Shown: in pieces, positions 1-9,623 of the stretch | How positions within the stretch are numbered: position 1 is the stretch's first letter | Layout: each line of letters begins with the position of its first letter | Assembly: GCF_003590875.1 (NCBI RefSeq) | Contig: NZ_QYUN01000002.1 | Location: 682,001-746,000, forward strand | Reading direction: 5' to 3' | Length of the DNA stretch: 64,000 bases | DNA from: Noviherbaspirillum cavernae | Lineage (GTDB): Bacteria > Pseudomonadota > Gammaproteobacteria > Burkholderiales > Burkholderiaceae_D | Made by a program: the position numbers and the translations under genes | The notes under the pieces: generated by a model | Database searches by the model: none | Seen by the model: the letters and a program-made list of their open reading frames with translations, nothing else | Told to the model about the DNA's origin: nothing

Positions 1-109
1 CGCTCATGTTGCGGCCGTAAAAGTCCGGAAAGCCGAATGCGGTCCTGCATTGCCGATGGAATGCATCCCAATCGGTGATCGCCGTACCATCCAACGTAAC
101 CGTGGCCAT
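1..109 (-). CDS. barstar-family protein (5' part only)
   Basis: The first 36 residues of a minus-strand gene are visible; the rest lies beyond the window edge. They contain the pattern DWDAFH...GFPDFYGRNMS, which resembles the N-terminal half of barstar (barnase-inhibitor) family proteins, where a GFPxFYGRN-type segment is typical. The ATG is at 109-107, four bases downstream of the exbD stop, so it is probably the last gene of the tonB-exbB-exbD operon. Barstar itself inhibits the ribonuclease barnase, but many chromosomal barstar-like proteins have no known partner. The fold assignment rests on a short stretch, and function is not inferable here. Confidence 0.7.
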   Translation of the reverse strand, partial: MATVTLDGTAITDWDAFHRQCRTAFGFPDFYGRNMS

Positions 110-113
110 TTTG

Positions 114-545
114 TTATGGTTTTTGCGGCGGTTCTTTAGCGTCGGTGACGAAACCCATTTTCGTCATCCCGCTGCTCTGTGCCGCCGACATCACCTGTGC
201 AATCACTTCGTAGCGCGTGTTTTTGTCGGCACGCAGCTGCAATTCCGGTTGCGGCTGTTGTTGCGCGGCGGCGGCCAGCTTCGCCCCTAGGTCATTCTGC
301 TGGAGCGGGTCGTTGTTCCAGAAAAGGGCACCTTCCGCGTTGATGGAGAGAGAAATCGTTTCCGGCTTTTCAGGTGCGGCCGCAGATTGCGCATTCGGCA
401 AATCGAGCTTGATCGCATGAGTGAACAGAGGCGCGGTAATAATGAAAATCACCAGCAGCACCAGCATCACGTCCACCATGGGCGTGACGTTGATGTCCGA
501 CATCGGGCCCTGCTGCTTGTTGCCGTCGAATCCGCCGAAAGCCAT
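114..545 (-). CDS. exbD: biopolymer transport protein ExbD/TolR family
   Basis: 143-residue inner-membrane protein with a short cytoplasmic N-terminus, one membrane segment at about 22-42 and a periplasmic domain. Asp25 in TPMVDVMLVLLVIF matches the essential membrane Asp of ExbD/TolR, which takes part in proton-driven energy transfer. It lies 14 bp downstream of exbB and is followed by a barstar-like gene. Because tonB is the first gene of the trio, ExbD of the TonB system is preferred over TolR of the Tol-Pal system. The complex energises TonB-dependent outer-membrane receptors for iron and other large substrates. Confidence 0.9.
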   Translation of the reverse strand: MAFGGFDGNKQQGPMSDINVTPMVDVMLVLLVIFIITAPLFTHAIKLDLPNAQSAAAPEKPETISLSINAEGALFWNNDPLQQNDLGAKLAAAAQQQPQPELQLRADKNTRYEVIAQVMSAAQSSGMTKMGFVTDAKEPPQKP

Positions 546-559
546 TTTTCACTCCGCAA

Positions 560-1237
560 TCATTTGCCGACGCGCGCGCCGGTTGTCAGGTAGGCATGCA
601 GATCGTGCGCAAACGCATCCAGCTCGGCCAGCGTCACGCGATTGACGCGGGTGAAGGCGTTGTATGCGAGCACCGCCGGAATCGCGACCACGAGGCCCAG
701 TGCCGTCATGATCAATGCCTCGCCCACCGGACCGGCCACCTTGTCGATCTGCACCGTGCCGGTGGTCGATACCGCAACCAGCGCATGGTAGATGCCCCAC
801 ACGGTACCGAACAGGCCGATGAAGGGCGCGGTCGAACCGACCGATGCCAGTATCGTCAGGCCGCTTTCCAGACGCGAGGACACGCGATTGATTTCCTGCC
901 GCAAGGTGCGCGTGATGAGTTCGCCCGGATCCACGGCCGCATTGAGCGAGCCGGCCTGATTGGTGAGATTGGCGGCCTCCGCGCTTTGCGCAGCCAGCGG
1001 CGTGTAGACGTCTTCGCTGTCGGCATTCTTCAAGACGGCAATCGCATCGGTCAGGGTCGGTGCTTTCCAGAATCCGTTCAATGCGCCGGCGCTCCGTCGA
1101 ATGCGCCATGAGCTCCAGGATTTGGAAAAAATGTAATACCAGCTGACGACCGACATCAACAGCAGCGCGTACGCCACCGAGTGCGAAATGGCATCGCCTT
1201 GCGCCCAGTAATGAGCAAATCCGAGGGTTTGATTCAT
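560..1237 (-). CDS. exbB: biopolymer transport protein ExbB (MotA/TolQ/ExbB family)
   Basis: 225-residue inner-membrane proton-channel subunit. Three membrane segments are visible at about 22-38, 128-150 and 172-194, with a large cytoplasmic loop between the first and second. The segment ending PFIGLFGTVWGI is the conserved start of the second TM region. The start chosen is MNQTLGFAHYW at 1237; the open frame continues upstream but those residues are not family-like and overlap tonB. With ExbD it forms the motor that energises TonB. It lies 19 bp downstream of tonB. Confidence 0.92.
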   Translation of the reverse strand: MNQTLGFAHYWAQGDAISHSVAYALLLMSVVSWYYIFSKSWSSWRIRRSAGALNGFWKAPTLTDAIAVLKNADSEDVYTPLAAQSAEAANLTNQAGSLNAAVDPGELITRTLRQEINRVSSRLESGLTILASVGSTAPFIGLFGTVWGIYHALVAVSTTGTVQIDKVAGPVGEALIMTALGLVVAIPAVLAYNAFTRVNRVTLAELDAFAHDLHAYLTTGARVGK

Positions 1238-1256
1238 GGTGTCAGATGGAAATGAA

Positions 1257-1961
1257 TTAGTTTTCAAGTGTAAACGGAACGGGAACTTGATACCACTCCG
1301 CAATCGGCTTGCCATCGCTGGTGGCGGGATTGAAGCGCCAGCCTTGCACGGCGCTCCTTGCCGACTCATCCAGCAGCGGATGGCCGCTGGAAGTCTTGAT
1401 GTCGACCGCGCCTGCTGTGCCGTCGGGTTTGACGAAAACGCGCAAGATCACTGTGCCTTCTTCCTGGAAACGGCGCGACATGAGCGGATATTGGGGCTTG
1501 CGGTTACCGGCGGCATAGCTTGCGGAAATCGAAGGCTCTGTCCTGACCGGCGCAGCGGCAGCGGCAGGGGAGGCGGGGGCAGTGGTGGACGTGCTCGGCG
1601 CGTTGTCGATAGCCGGTGCGGATGGTTCCGCCTCGATGGGCGCGCTGGATGTCCTGGACTCGCGTGCGGTGGTTGTGTGCGGCTTGCTGGGAGGTTTTGG
1701 CATGGCGGTGCGTTTTGGCTCGCTGCGCCTTGGTTCCGGACGCGCTTGTTCCAGCGGGGGGGAGGGGGCAGTCGGCAACGGTGCGGGCGCGGTACTCTCG
1801 TCGATTGTCGAGGGCACCAGCGCGACCGTGATGACCGGCGGCTCGAGCGCAACGCTTTTATGGTTCGCAAATCCGGCCACGACTGCCGCTACCAGCGCCG
1901 CATGCAGCAGCAGGGTCGCAGCGATACACGGCAATGAGGAGGCGGTATGCGCGCGAATCAT
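1257..1961 (-). CDS. tonB: energy transducer TonB
   Basis: 234-residue protein with a single N-terminal membrane anchor (about 10-31), a long Pro/Ala/Thr-rich periplasm-spanning linker containing PKPPSKPH, and a C-terminal TonB domain. That domain shows YPLMSRRFQEEGTVILRV and later GWRFNPATSDGKPIAEW. TonB transmits proton-motive energy from ExbBD to outer-membrane receptors. The gene begins 29 bp after the dapB stop on the same strand, so it may be co-transcribed with bamE-dapB. I see no clear Fur box in that short gap, which is notable because tonB is often iron-regulated. Confidence 0.93.
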   Translation of the reverse strand: MIRAHTASSLPCIAATLLLHAALVAAVVAGFANHKSVALEPPVITVALVPSTIDESTAPAPLPTAPSPPLEQARPEPRRSEPKRTAMPKPPSKPHTTTARESRTSSAPIEAEPSAPAIDNAPSTSTTAPASPAAAAAPVRTEPSISASYAAGNRKPQYPLMSRRFQEEGTVILRVFVKPDGTAGAVDIKTSSGHPLLDESARSAVQGWRFNPATSDGKPIAEWYQVPVPFTLEN

Positions 1962-1990
1962 TGAGAAGGGTTGACCGCCTCCTGCAGTGT

Positions 1991-2797
1991 TTATCGAAGA
2001 CCGAGCACGTCCTGCATGTCGTACAAACCGGTTTTCCTGTCTTGCAGGAAACGCGCCGCGCGCAGGCTGCCATGTGCATAGGTCACGCGGCTGGCCGATT
2101 TGTGCGTAATCTCGATGCGTTCGCCGATGCCGGCAAACAGCACTGTGTGGTCGCCCACGATGTCGCCGCCGCGGATCGTCGCAAATCCGATGGAAGACGG
2201 ATCGCGTTCGCCGGTGACGCCTTCGCGCGCATAGACCGCGACATCCTTCAGATCGCGGCCAAGCGCATCGGCAATGACTTCACCCATCTTGATCGCGGTG
2301 CCGGATGGCGCATCGACCTTGTGGCGATGGTGGGCTTCGATGATTTCGATGTCGTAGCCGTGCGAAAAGCTTTTCGCCGCCATTTCCAGCAGCTTCATCG
2401 TCACGTTGACGCCGACGCTCATGTTCGGGGCAAACACGATTGCGGTCTTTTGCGCCGCCGCCGCGATGGCCGCCTTGCCGGCCTCATCGAAGCCGGTGGT
2501 GCCGATGATCATCTTGATGCCATGCGCGGCGCAGTATTCGAGATGCGTCAAGGTGCCTTCGGGACGCGTGAAGTCGATCAGGAATTCCGCGTTGGCCAGG
2601 CCTTTGGCCAGGTCTGATTCGATAGGCACGCCGGCCGGTTTGCCGAGAAATGCGGCGGCATCGGTGCCAATGCCGGATGTGCCCGCAACGTCGAGCGCGC
2701 CGGCCAGAGTGGCATCGTCGGCGTTATGGACGGCTTCGATCAGCATGCGGCCCATGCGGCCGGATGCGCCTGCGATGGCGATTTTCATGGAATTCAT
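1991..2797 (-). CDS. dapB: 4-hydroxy-tetrahydrodipicolinate reductase
   Basis: 268-residue cytoplasmic enzyme of the diaminopimelate/lysine pathway; it reduces hydroxy-tetrahydrodipicolinate with NAD(P)H. The N-terminal Rossmann motif GASGRMGRM and the catalytic segment [15 protein letters not shown] are both intact. Length is typical for DapB. The start at 2797 gives [10 protein letters not shown]; the third codon after it is another ATG that matches the usual family start, and neither has a strong ribosome-binding site. It lies 21 bp downstream of bamE and upstream of tonB. Confidence 0.96.
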   Translation of the reverse strand: MNSMKIAIAGASGRMGRMLIEAVHNADDATLAGALDVAGTSGIGTDAAAFLGKPAGVPIESDLAKGLANAEFLIDFTRPEGTLTHLEYCAAHGIKMIIGTTGFDEAGKAAIAAAAQKTAIVFAPNMSVGVNVTMKLLEMAAKSFSHGYDIEIIEAHHRHKVDAPSGTAIKMGEVIADALGRDLKDVAVYAREGVTGERDPSSIGFATIRGGDIVGDHTVLFAGIGERIEITHKSASRVTYAHGSLRAARFLQDRKTGLYDMQDVLGLR

Positions 2798-2818
2798 GCG
2801 ATGCTTTTTCGTGGATGC

Positions 2819-3433
2819 TTACTTCTTGGTGTTGGCCGTAGACGGTGCGCCGGGCGCAGAGCCTGCGATGTGCGCCAGGTATTCCTGTTCGGTAGGCAGA
2901 TTGCCACCGTCAATGCGCGTCAGGCGATTGTTCTGAAAGAATGCCGTGACATGGCTGGAAATTACTTCGCCACTTTTCTTTTGCAGACGGAATACGTAAT
3001 CCCAGCGGTCGGCGTGGAACACATCCGTCAATAATGGCGTGCCCAGCACGAAACGGACTTGTTCGCGCGTCACGCCTTCCGGACGTTGCATGCCTTCGCG
3101 CAATTGATCAACCATTTCGCGCGACACGAAATTGCCTTGCTGCACATCAACCCGGTATGGCGCAAATATGCCGAGGAAGCGCCGATAGCCGGTCGGGCCG
3201 GTCGTGTGTGTATCGCTTCCCGGCGCAGCCGCGGCAGTGGTTTTTGTCTCTGCGGTCGGTGCTGCTGCAGTCGCCACGCTTGCCGGTTTGGACGCGCTTG
3301 CGCCGGCAGCAGCCGGGGCATCGTCCATCAACGGATTTTTCGACGCGCAACCAGCCAGACATGCCACCAGTGCGAGGCAAAGCATGCCAGCCTTCGCTGG
3401 TGTGCGATCACTATTGGAGAACGACATTCGCAT
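2819..3433 (-). CDS. bamE: outer membrane protein assembly factor BamE (SmpA/OmlA)
   Basis: 204-residue lipoprotein of the Bam complex, which folds beta-barrel proteins into the outer membrane. A signal peptide ends in the lipobox LAGC (mature C-terminal part begins CASKN), followed by an Ala/Thr-rich linker. The SmpA/OmlA domain follows, with YRVDVQQGNFV, VRFVLGTPLLTDVFHADRWDYVF and a C-terminal strand that includes NNRLTRIDGG. The linker makes it longer than E. coli BamE. It is divergent from fur, a pairing common in Betaproteobacteria. A second ATG at 3427 is an alternative start. Confidence 0.93.
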   Translation of the reverse strand: MRMSFSNSDRTPAKAGMLCLALVACLAGCASKNPLMDDAPAAAGASASKPASVATAAAPTAETKTTAAAAPGSDTHTTGPTGYRRFLGIFAPYRVDVQQGNFVSREMVDQLREGMQRPEGVTREQVRFVLGTPLLTDVFHADRWDYVFRLQKKSGEVISSHVTAFFQNNRLTRIDGGNLPTEQEYLAHIAGSAPGAPSTANTKK

Positions 3434-3450
3434 AGGGAGGTCTCAATTCG

Positions 3451-3480
3451 TTGAGCAAGTGTGCTAAAACACTATATGAT
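3451..3480 (+). promoter_or_regulatory. candidate fur promoter
   Basis: TTGAGC (3451-3456) and TATGAT (3475-3480), separated by 18 bases, resemble sigma-70 -35 and -10 boxes and lie 31 bases before the fur ATG. A small dyad CTCAA-TTCG-TTGAG overlaps the -35 box. The TTG at 3451 could be read as an upstream in-frame start for fur, but its position inside a promoter argues against that. Confidence 0.5.
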
Positions 3481-3510
3481 AAAGCAGATAATCCGAATCC
3501 GACCATCAAC

Positions 3511-3942
3511 ATGCCGAACAATCCTTCCGAGCTGAAAGCCAGCGGCCTGAAAGCGACGCTGCCAAGGCTCAAAATTCTCGAAATTTTTCAGAACAGCCCG
3601 GTCCGTCATCTGAGCGCCGAGGATGTGTACAAGATCCTGCTTAACGAAAATCTCGATGTCGGGTTGGCAACCGTGTATCGCGTCTTGACTCAGTTTGAGC
3701 AGGCGGGTTTGTTGCATCGCAATCATTTCGAAACAGGCAAGGCGGTGTTCGAGCTGAACGCAGGCTCACATCACGACCATCTGGTGTGTCTCGATTGCGG
3801 ACGCGTCGAAGAGTTTTTTGATGAGGAAATCGAGAAGCGTCAGCAGAAAATCGCCATGGAACGCGGCTTCGAGATTGCCGAACACGCCTTGGCGCTGTAT
3901 GGGCATTGCAACAAGGGCAATTGTCCGCATCGCAATCGTTGA
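3511..3942 (+). CDS. fur: ferric uptake regulator Fur
   Basis: 143-residue metal-responsive repressor. An N-terminal winged-helix domain (about 1-85, with [10 protein letters not shown] and [18 protein letters not shown]) is followed by a metal-binding and dimerisation domain. Metal ligands visible are [16 protein letters not shown] and the C-terminal [12 protein letters not shown], so the structural zinc cysteines are present. The start at 3511 (MPNNPSELK) gives the usual Fur length; upstream in-frame codons run through the promoter. With Fe2+ it represses iron uptake genes, possibly including the nearby tonB system. Confidence 0.96.
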   Translation: MPNNPSELKASGLKATLPRLKILEIFQNSPVRHLSAEDVYKILLNENLDVGLATVYRVLTQFEQAGLLHRNHFETGKAVFELNAGSHHDHLVCLDCGRVEEFFDEEIEKRQQKIAMERGFEIAEHALALYGHCNKGNCPHRNR

Positions 3943-3988
3943 TGCCCCCTCTCACTCTTGGCGGAATGGTGCAACACCATGCCGTCTG

Positions 3989-5008
3989 TCAATGACTCAA
4001 GGCATTTGATAACAGCTTCGCTGTGATATCAACGATCGGGATCACACGCTCGTAGGCCATGCGGGTGGGGCCGATCACACCCAGCGTGCCGACAATCCTG
4101 CCGTTGACTTCGTAGGGGGCGGTGACCACGCTCATGTCATCCATCGGCACCAGCTGCGATTCGCCACCGATGAAGATCTGCACGCCCGTTGCCTTGCTGG
4201 AAACGTCAAGCAATTGCATCAGGCTGGTCTTTTGCTCGAACATCTCGAACAGCTTGCGCAAGGACGTCATGTTCGACGACAGATCGCTCACGCTCAACAG
4301 ATTGCGCTCGCCGGAGATCACGACATCGTCATTGTTCTCCGCCATCACATCGCTGCCCACTTCGACCGCGGCCTGCATCAGCCGCGTCATGTCGTCGCGC
4401 AATTGACGCAACTCGTTCTGCAGTCGCATGCGCACTTCGTCAAATGCCATGCCGCCGTAGTGCTGATTGATGTAATTGGCGGCCTGCACCAATTGCGCCG
4501 GCGTGTAATCGACGTCGGTCAGCAGCAGGCGATTCTGCACGTCGCCATTGGGCGCGACGATCACCAGCAGAATGCGTTTTTCGGACAGGCGCAGGAATTC
4601 GATCTGATGAAACACCGACTCGTGCTTCGGCGTCATCACGACGCCGGCGAACTGCGACAGCGATGACAGCACTTGCGCGGCATTGGAGATGATTTTTTGC
4701 GGCGATCCTTTTTGCAGTCGCAACTGTACTTTCGATTCGACCGTTGTTTCATCAATGGTCTGCACGGTGAGCAGCGTATCGACAAACACGCGATAGCCGC
4801 GCGGCGTCGGTACCCGTCCCGCCGAGGTGTGCGGACTGGCGACGAAACCCATATCTTCGAGGTCGGCCATGATATTGCGGATCGTGGCCGGCGACAGTTC
4901 GAGGCCCGAAATTCTGGAGAGCGCACGCGAGCCTATCGGCTGTCCTTCGGCAATGTACCGTTCGACAAGAGCTTTCAGCAGGGTTTGTGCGCGAATATCG
5001 AGTTGCAT
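3989..5008 (-). CDS. hrcA: heat-inducible transcription repressor HrcA
   Basis: 339-residue repressor that binds CIRCE operators, typically ahead of groESL. The N-terminal winged helix includes [21 protein letters not shown] and [17 protein letters not shown]. The remainder is the dimerisation/GAF-like domain ending in [12 protein letters not shown]. No CIRCE element (TTAGCACTC-N9-GAGTGCTAA) was seen upstream of it or of grpE-dnaK-dnaJ in this window. Its target is therefore probably elsewhere, while the local dnaK operon has an RpoH promoter. Confidence 0.95.
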   Translation of the reverse strand: MQLDIRAQTLLKALVERYIAEGQPIGSRALSRISGLELSPATIRNIMADLEDMGFVASPHTSAGRVPTPRGYRVFVDTLLTVQTIDETTVESKVQLRLQKGSPQKIISNAAQVLSSLSQFAGVVMTPKHESVFHQIEFLRLSEKRILLVIVAPNGDVQNRLLLTDVDYTPAQLVQAANYINQHYGGMAFDEVRMRLQNELRQLRDDMTRLMQAAVEVGSDVMAENNDDVVISGERNLLSVSDLSSNMTSLRKLFEMFEQKTSLMQLLDVSSKATGVQIFIGGESQLVPMDDMSVVTAPYEVNGRIVGTLGVIGPTRMAYERVIPIVDITAKLLSNALSH

Positions 5009-5045
5009 ATCGTTATTCTATGCGAGCTGTCTCGGTCGGTGCCAA

Positions 5046-5750
5046 TCAAATGATGCGTTTGCGTAACCATTCGTCCAATTCGTGGAAGCTCGTGCATACG
5101 ACGTCCGGCTGTATGTTGTCAGGCAGTTCACGAACTGGTCGCAATGCATAACGATTCATCCATACGGCCTGCAAGCCTGCCTTTTGCGCGCCCTCCACAT
5201 CGAGCACGGGATCGTCGCCGACATGGACGGCTTCACATGGCAGGATATTCAATGCATCACATGCTGCATGGAAAATTTCTGGAGCCGGTTTCGCGATACC
5301 CACATTGCAGGCAGCAACCGACGCCTGAAAATAATGTGCCAGTCCGATCACTTCCAGATCCGCCACCCCGTTCGAAATCGAGCCGAACATGACGCGTCCT
5401 CGCAAGCCATCCAGCATCGGCAGCACATCGTCAAACAGCGTCACCGCATTGCGCGCCTCGGAGAAAATCGCCATTGCCCGATCGACCTTTGCCACGTCCT
5501 CGTCCACATGGAGGAATGCCTCGGTCAATCCTGCATGCCGCAGCAGGCGCAGGTCGAGATGGAACTGCGGATTCTCCTGCAGCAGCACGCGCCGCCGCTC
5601 GCGCAGGCTGTCGATTGTGAAGCGATCCGCGACGCCTGGCGCATGTTGCGTCAGCCAGTCGAACATAACGACTTCCGCACGCTCGATGACCGGAACGATG
5701 GGCCATAGCGTGTCATCCAGATCGAAGAAGACTGCCTTGATGCGATGCAT
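5046..5750 (-). CDS. HAD-superfamily hydrolase (phosphatase-like)
   Basis: 234-residue haloacid dehalogenase family protein. Motif I is FFDLDDTLWP near the N-terminus (nucleophile Asp), motif II is the Ser in MFGSISNG, motif III is the Lys in IAKPAPEIFH, and motif IV is VGDDPVLDVEGAQKAG. The helical cap between motifs I and II suggests a subfamily IA phosphatase. The start MHRIKAVFFD at 5750 puts motif I in its normal place; the upstream extension is dropped. It is divergent from nadK with a 71-bp gap. The substrate cannot be told. Confidence 0.88.
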   Translation of the reverse strand: MHRIKAVFFDLDDTLWPIVPVIERAEVVMFDWLTQHAPGVADRFTIDSLRERRRVLLQENPQFHLDLRLLRHAGLTEAFLHVDEDVAKVDRAMAIFSEARNAVTLFDDVLPMLDGLRGRVMFGSISNGVADLEVIGLAHYFQASVAACNVGIAKPAPEIFHAACDALNILPCEAVHVGDDPVLDVEGAQKAGLQAVWMNRYALRPVRELPDNIQPDVVCTSFHELDEWLRKRII

Positions 5751-5821
5751 GTTTATAAACAGATAATGGGGGTGAATTCCGAACCTGCAAGAGCCAGTCA
5801 AATTATGGTCTAATCTGCAGC

Positions 5822-6739
5822 ATGTTGCCTTCCCAGCCAGTCACTGCTTTCCCCGCATTCAATACGGTTGCCATTGTCGGCAAGTATATGGCTGCCGGCA
5901 TTGCGCAGTCGCTATCCGAAATCGGCGACTTCCTTGCCAAGGCAGGATACCGCGTGGTGTTCGAAGCCGAAACGGCACACAACGTCGGCCTGACCGGCGT
6001 GGTGCCGATGACGCCTGCCGAAATCGGCCGTCATGCCGATGTGGCCATCGTCGTCGGGGGCGACGGCACCATGCTCGGCATTGCACGCCAGCTCGCTCCC
6101 TATGGCATACCCTTGATCGGCATCAACCAGGGACGGCTCGGTTTCATGACCGACATCTCGCAGGAAGCCGTGATCCCGGTGCTGGAAGAGATGTTGAGCG
6201 GCAAGCTCGAATCGGAACAGCGCAGCCTGCTCGAAAGTTCGGTCATCCGCGACGGCGACACCATCTTCCAGGCGCTGGCATTCAACGATGTTGTCGTGTC
6301 GCGCGGTTCCACTTCCGGCATGGCGGAACTGCAGGTTGAAGTCGATGGGCGCTTCATGTACAACCAGCGTTCGGACGGTCTGATCGTGGCGACGCCGACG
6401 GGTTCCACCGCGTACGCATTGTCCGCCGGCGGCCCCTTGTTGCATCCGAGTCTGTCCGGCATGGTGCTGGTCCCGATTGCGCCGCATGCCTTGTCCAACC
6501 GTCCGATCGTCGTGCCTGATTCCAGCGAGATCGTGATCGAGATCATGGGCGGGCGCGATATCAGCGCGAACTTCGACATGCAGTCGCTGGCCAGCCTGCA
6601 GCATCACGACCGCATCGTCATCAAGCGTTCGGCGCACGCCATCACCTTTCTGCATCCGCAAGGCTGGAGCTATTACGACACGCTGCGCGAGAAGCTGCAC
6701 TGGCACGAATATCCGTCCGCGGAAGGACGTTTGAAATAA
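5822..6739 (+). CDS. nadK: NAD kinase
   Basis: 305-residue cytoplasmic enzyme that phosphorylates NAD to NADP using ATP or polyphosphate. The signature GGDGT is at about 79-83, and the substrate-binding segments [18 protein letters not shown] and GGPLLHPS are intact. Length is normal. The gene is followed 36 bp later by recN, an order that is conserved in many proteobacteria, and is divergent from the HAD hydrolase gene. Confidence 0.96.
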   Translation: MLPSQPVTAFPAFNTVAIVGKYMAAGIAQSLSEIGDFLAKAGYRVVFEAETAHNVGLTGVVPMTPAEIGRHADVAIVVGGDGTMLGIARQLAPYGIPLIGINQGRLGFMTDISQEAVIPVLEEMLSGKLESEQRSLLESSVIRDGDTIFQALAFNDVVVSRGSTSGMAELQVEVDGRFMYNQRSDGLIVATPTGSTAYALSAGGPLLHPSLSGMVLVPIAPHALSNRPIVVPDSSEIVIEIMGGRDISANFDMQSLASLQHHDRIVIKRSAHAITFLHPQGWSYYDTLREKLHWHEYPSAEGRLK

Positions 6740-6775
6740 AATTCACGCACACTGCGTCCAACAAGAAACTCCAAC

Positions 6776-8422
6776 ATGCTCCGCACACTTTCCATTCGGG
6801 ATTTCGTCATCGTCGATGCGATCGAACTTGAATTCGCGCCCGGCTTCACTGTCTTCACCGGCGAAACCGGCGCGGGGAAATCGATCCTGATCGATGCATT
6901 GGCGCTCGCACTCGGCGGGCGCGGCGATGCCAGCGTGGTGCGCGAAGGCGCGGGCAAGACGGATATCACTGCCGAGTTTTCCGGCAGCGACGAAGTCGAC
7001 GCGTGGCTTGAGGTCAATGAATTCAGCAACGAGGAAGGCGGCGTCCTGCTGCGCCGCGTGATCGACAATGCGGGACGTTCCAGGGCATTCGTCAACGGCA
7101 TCGCGGCGACTGCCGCGCAACTGCGCGAGCTGGGTGAGATGCTGGTCGATATCCACGGCCAGCATGCGCACCAGTCGCTGCTGAAAACCGATGCACAGCG
7201 CGTGCTGCTCGACAGCCAGGCCGGTCTGCTGGACGAGGCGAGGGCGGTGGCGGCGGCGTACAAGACCTGGCGCGCGCTGGCGAAGCAGCGCGAGGAATTC
7301 GAGATCAATGCAAGGAACGTCTTGCTGGAGCGCGAACGCTTGGAGTGGCAAGTCGGCGAACTGGAGAAACTCGCGGTCAAGCCCGGCGAATGGAGCGAGA
7401 TCAGCAACGAGCACAGCCGCCTGTCGCATGCCGCGAGCCTGCTCGAAGGCGCGCAGGAAGCCTTGTCCGCCATTTCCGAATCGGACAATCCGATGCTGTC
7501 GCAGCTGGCGGCTCTGACGCAGAAGCTCGGCAAGCTGGCCGATATCGACGGCGCGTTGAAGCCGGTGGTGGAAGCGCTGGAGCCGGCCGCCATTCAATTG
7601 CAGGAAGCGGTCTATGCGCTCAATGATTATCTGAGCCGGGTCGAGCTCGATCCGGACCGCCTGCATGAAGTCGAGGCAAGGCTGGACGCGATTCACTCGA
7701 CCGCGCGCAAGTTCCGGGTCGCGCCCGACGATCTGCCGCAGGAATTCGCGACGCTGTCTGCGCAGCTGAAGCAGCTCGCCGATGCCAGCGACCTCGACGC
7801 CTTGCGCGCGCAGGAAGACAAGCTGAAGGCTGCTTACATGGGCGCTGCGCAGAAGCTGTCGAAAGCGCGCGCCAAGGCAGCCAAGGCGTTGGGCGATGCG
7901 GTTACGGCTGCGATGCAGGACCTGAGCATGGCTGGCGGCCGTTTTGAAATCGCGTTGAATGCGTGCGAACCGGCTGCCTACGGACTGGAGCAGGTGGAGT
8001 TCATGGTCGCCGCGCATCCCGGCACCGCGCCGCGGCTGCTGGCGAAAGTGGCGTCGGGTGGTGAACTGGCGCGTATTTCGCTGGCGATTTCCGTGATCGC
8101 GTCGAGCGCGACGGCAACGCCGACCCTGATCTTCGACGAAGTGGACAGCGGCATCGGCGGCGGCGTCGCCGAGGTGGTCGGCCGCCTGCTGAAGCGGCTG
8201 GGGCAGGATCGCCAGGTGCTGTGCGTGACGCACCTGCCGCAAGTCGCCAGCCAGGCCAATCAGCATTACCAGGTCAGCAAGTCGAGTACCGCAGGCCGGA
8301 CCGTCTCGTGCATCGAACCGCTCGACGCCAAGGCCCGCGTCGAGGAAGTCGCGCGCATGCTGGGCGGGCTGGAAATCACGGCCACCACCCGCAAGCACGC
8401 GCGCGAGTTGCTGGCATCCTGA
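6776..8422 (+). CDS. recN: DNA repair protein RecN
   Basis: 548-residue SMC-like ATPase involved in double-strand break repair. The Walker A motif GETGAGKS is at about 29-36. A central coiled-coil region follows, then the ABC signature ASGGELARISLAI and Walker B TLIFDEVDSGIGGG near the C-terminus, then VLCVTHLPQVA. It lies immediately downstream of nadK. I saw no convincing CTGT-N8-ACAG SOS box in the 36-bp gap before it, though RecN is often SOS-induced. Confidence 0.96.
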   Translation: MLRTLSIRDFVIVDAIELEFAPGFTVFTGETGAGKSILIDALALALGGRGDASVVREGAGKTDITAEFSGSDEVDAWLEVNEFSNEEGGVLLRRVIDNAGRSRAFVNGIAATAAQLRELGEMLVDIHGQHAHQSLLKTDAQRVLLDSQAGLLDEARAVAAAYKTWRALAKQREEFEINARNVLLERERLEWQVGELEKLAVKPGEWSEISNEHSRLSHAASLLEGAQEALSAISESDNPMLSQLAALTQKLGKLADIDGALKPVVEALEPAAIQLQEAVYALNDYLSRVELDPDRLHEVEARLDAIHSTARKFRVAPDDLPQEFATLSAQLKQLADASDLDALRAQEDKLKAAYMGAAQKLSKARAKAAKALGDAVTAAMQDLSMAGGRFEIALNACEPAAYGLEQVEFMVAAHPGTAPRLLAKVASGGELARISLAISVIASSATATPTLIFDEVDSGIGGGVAEVVGRLLKRLGQDRQVLCVTHLPQVASQANQHYQVSKSSTAGRTVSCIEPLDAKARVEEVARMLGGLEITATTRKHARELLAS

Positions 8423-8479
8423 CGCGCCGCTGTCAAGGCGGCCGTCACGACACACAACAAACAATCAGACTGTATTCCC

Positions 8480-9586
8480 ATGCGTTTTCAACCAGAGCCT
8501 TCCCACGCCCACGGCAGCATTGCAAAAACAGCCGTGGTGCTGGTCAATCTCGGCACGCCCGATGCGCCAACCGCCCCTGCGGTGCGGCGCTATCTGAAGG
8601 AGTTCCTGTCCGATCCACGCGTGGTGGAGATTCCGAAGGCGGCATGGTGGTTCATCCTGAACGGCCTCATCCTGCCGCTGCGTTCGCGCAAGTCGGCTGA
8701 AAAATACGCGGCGATCTGGAGCCGGGACGGTTCGCCGCTCAAGGTGCATACGGAAAAGCAGGCGATTCTGCTGCGCGGTTACCTTGGCGAGCGCGGGCAC
8801 GAAGTCCAGGTGGTGTATGCCATGCGTTATGGCAACCCTTCGCTGCCGCAGGTGCTGGACAAGCTGAAGGCGGATGGCTGCGATCGCATCCTGATTCTGC
8901 CGGCCTATCCGCAGTATTCCGGCACGACCACTGCCTCTGTCTATGACGAGGTGTTCAAGCATTACGCCAGGGTGCGCAATGTGCCCGAACTGCGCCTGGT
9001 GAAGCATTATCACGACCAGGAAAGCTACATCGACGCCCTGAAAAAGTCAGTGCTTGCTTACTGGGACATGCATGGCCGTCCCGACAAGCTGGTGATGAGT
9101 TTTCACGGCGTGCCGAAGCGCACGCTGACCCTGGGCGATCCCTACCATTGCGAGTGCCACAAGACGGCGCGGCTGCTGGCGGCGGCGCTTCAATTGAGTC
9201 CCGAGCAGTACGTGGTGACCTTCCAGAGCCGTTTCGGCAAGGCAGAGTGGCTGCAGCCCTACACGGCCCCGACACTGGTGAAGCTGGCGAAGGAGGGCGT
9301 GGCAAGGGTGGACGTGCTATGCCCCGGATTTCCCGCCGATTGCCTGGAGACGCTGGAAGAAATCGCGCTGGAAGCCAAGCGCGACTTTCTGACCGCGGGC
9401 GGGAAGGAGTTCCACTACATTCCCTGCCTGAATGAATCCCCCTCGTGGATCGCCGCGCTGGCGGAAATCGCCGAGCAGCACATGATCGGCTGGCCGACGA
9501 TGATGACGCCGCTTGGGCGGGAAGAGGCGAAAAAAGACGCGGAAATCTCCCGCGCGCACGCGGCATCGCTGGGCGCGGCGAACTGA
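8480..9586 (+). CDS. hemH: ferrochelatase
   Basis: 368-residue enzyme that inserts Fe2+ into protoporphyrin IX in the last step of haem synthesis. The family start [12 protein letters not shown], the metal-binding His in [13 protein letters not shown], and the segments [13 protein letters not shown] and [15 protein letters not shown] are all present. It is in tandem with nadK-recN (57 bp after recN) and converges with the lipoprotein gene downstream. Confidence 0.96.
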   Translation: MRFQPEPSHAHGSIAKTAVVLVNLGTPDAPTAPAVRRYLKEFLSDPRVVEIPKAAWWFILNGLILPLRSRKSAEKYAAIWSRDGSPLKVHTEKQAILLRGYLGERGHEVQVVYAMRYGNPSLPQVLDKLKADGCDRILILPAYPQYSGTTTASVYDEVFKHYARVRNVPELRLVKHYHDQESYIDALKKSVLAYWDMHGRPDKLVMSFHGVPKRTLTLGDPYHCECHKTARLLAAALQLSPEQYVVTFQSRFGKAEWLQPYTAPTLVKLAKEGVARVDVLCPGFPADCLETLEEIALEAKRDFLTAGGKEFHYIPCLNESPSWIAALAEIAEQHMIGWPTMMTPLGREEAKKDAEISRAHAASLGAAN

Positions 9587-9623
9587 TTTCGTCTCAACGC
9601 CGCCCGCGCTGGACTGACGGCAT

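Noticed and set aside
1962..1990. Fur box ahead of tonB
   Set aside because: The 29-bp gap between dapB and tonB shows no GATAATGATAATCATTATC-like sequence.
6743..8464. 573-codon minus-strand frame opposite recN
   Set aside because: Antisense to RecN, composition dominated by Arg, Gln and Leu, with no recognisable domain.
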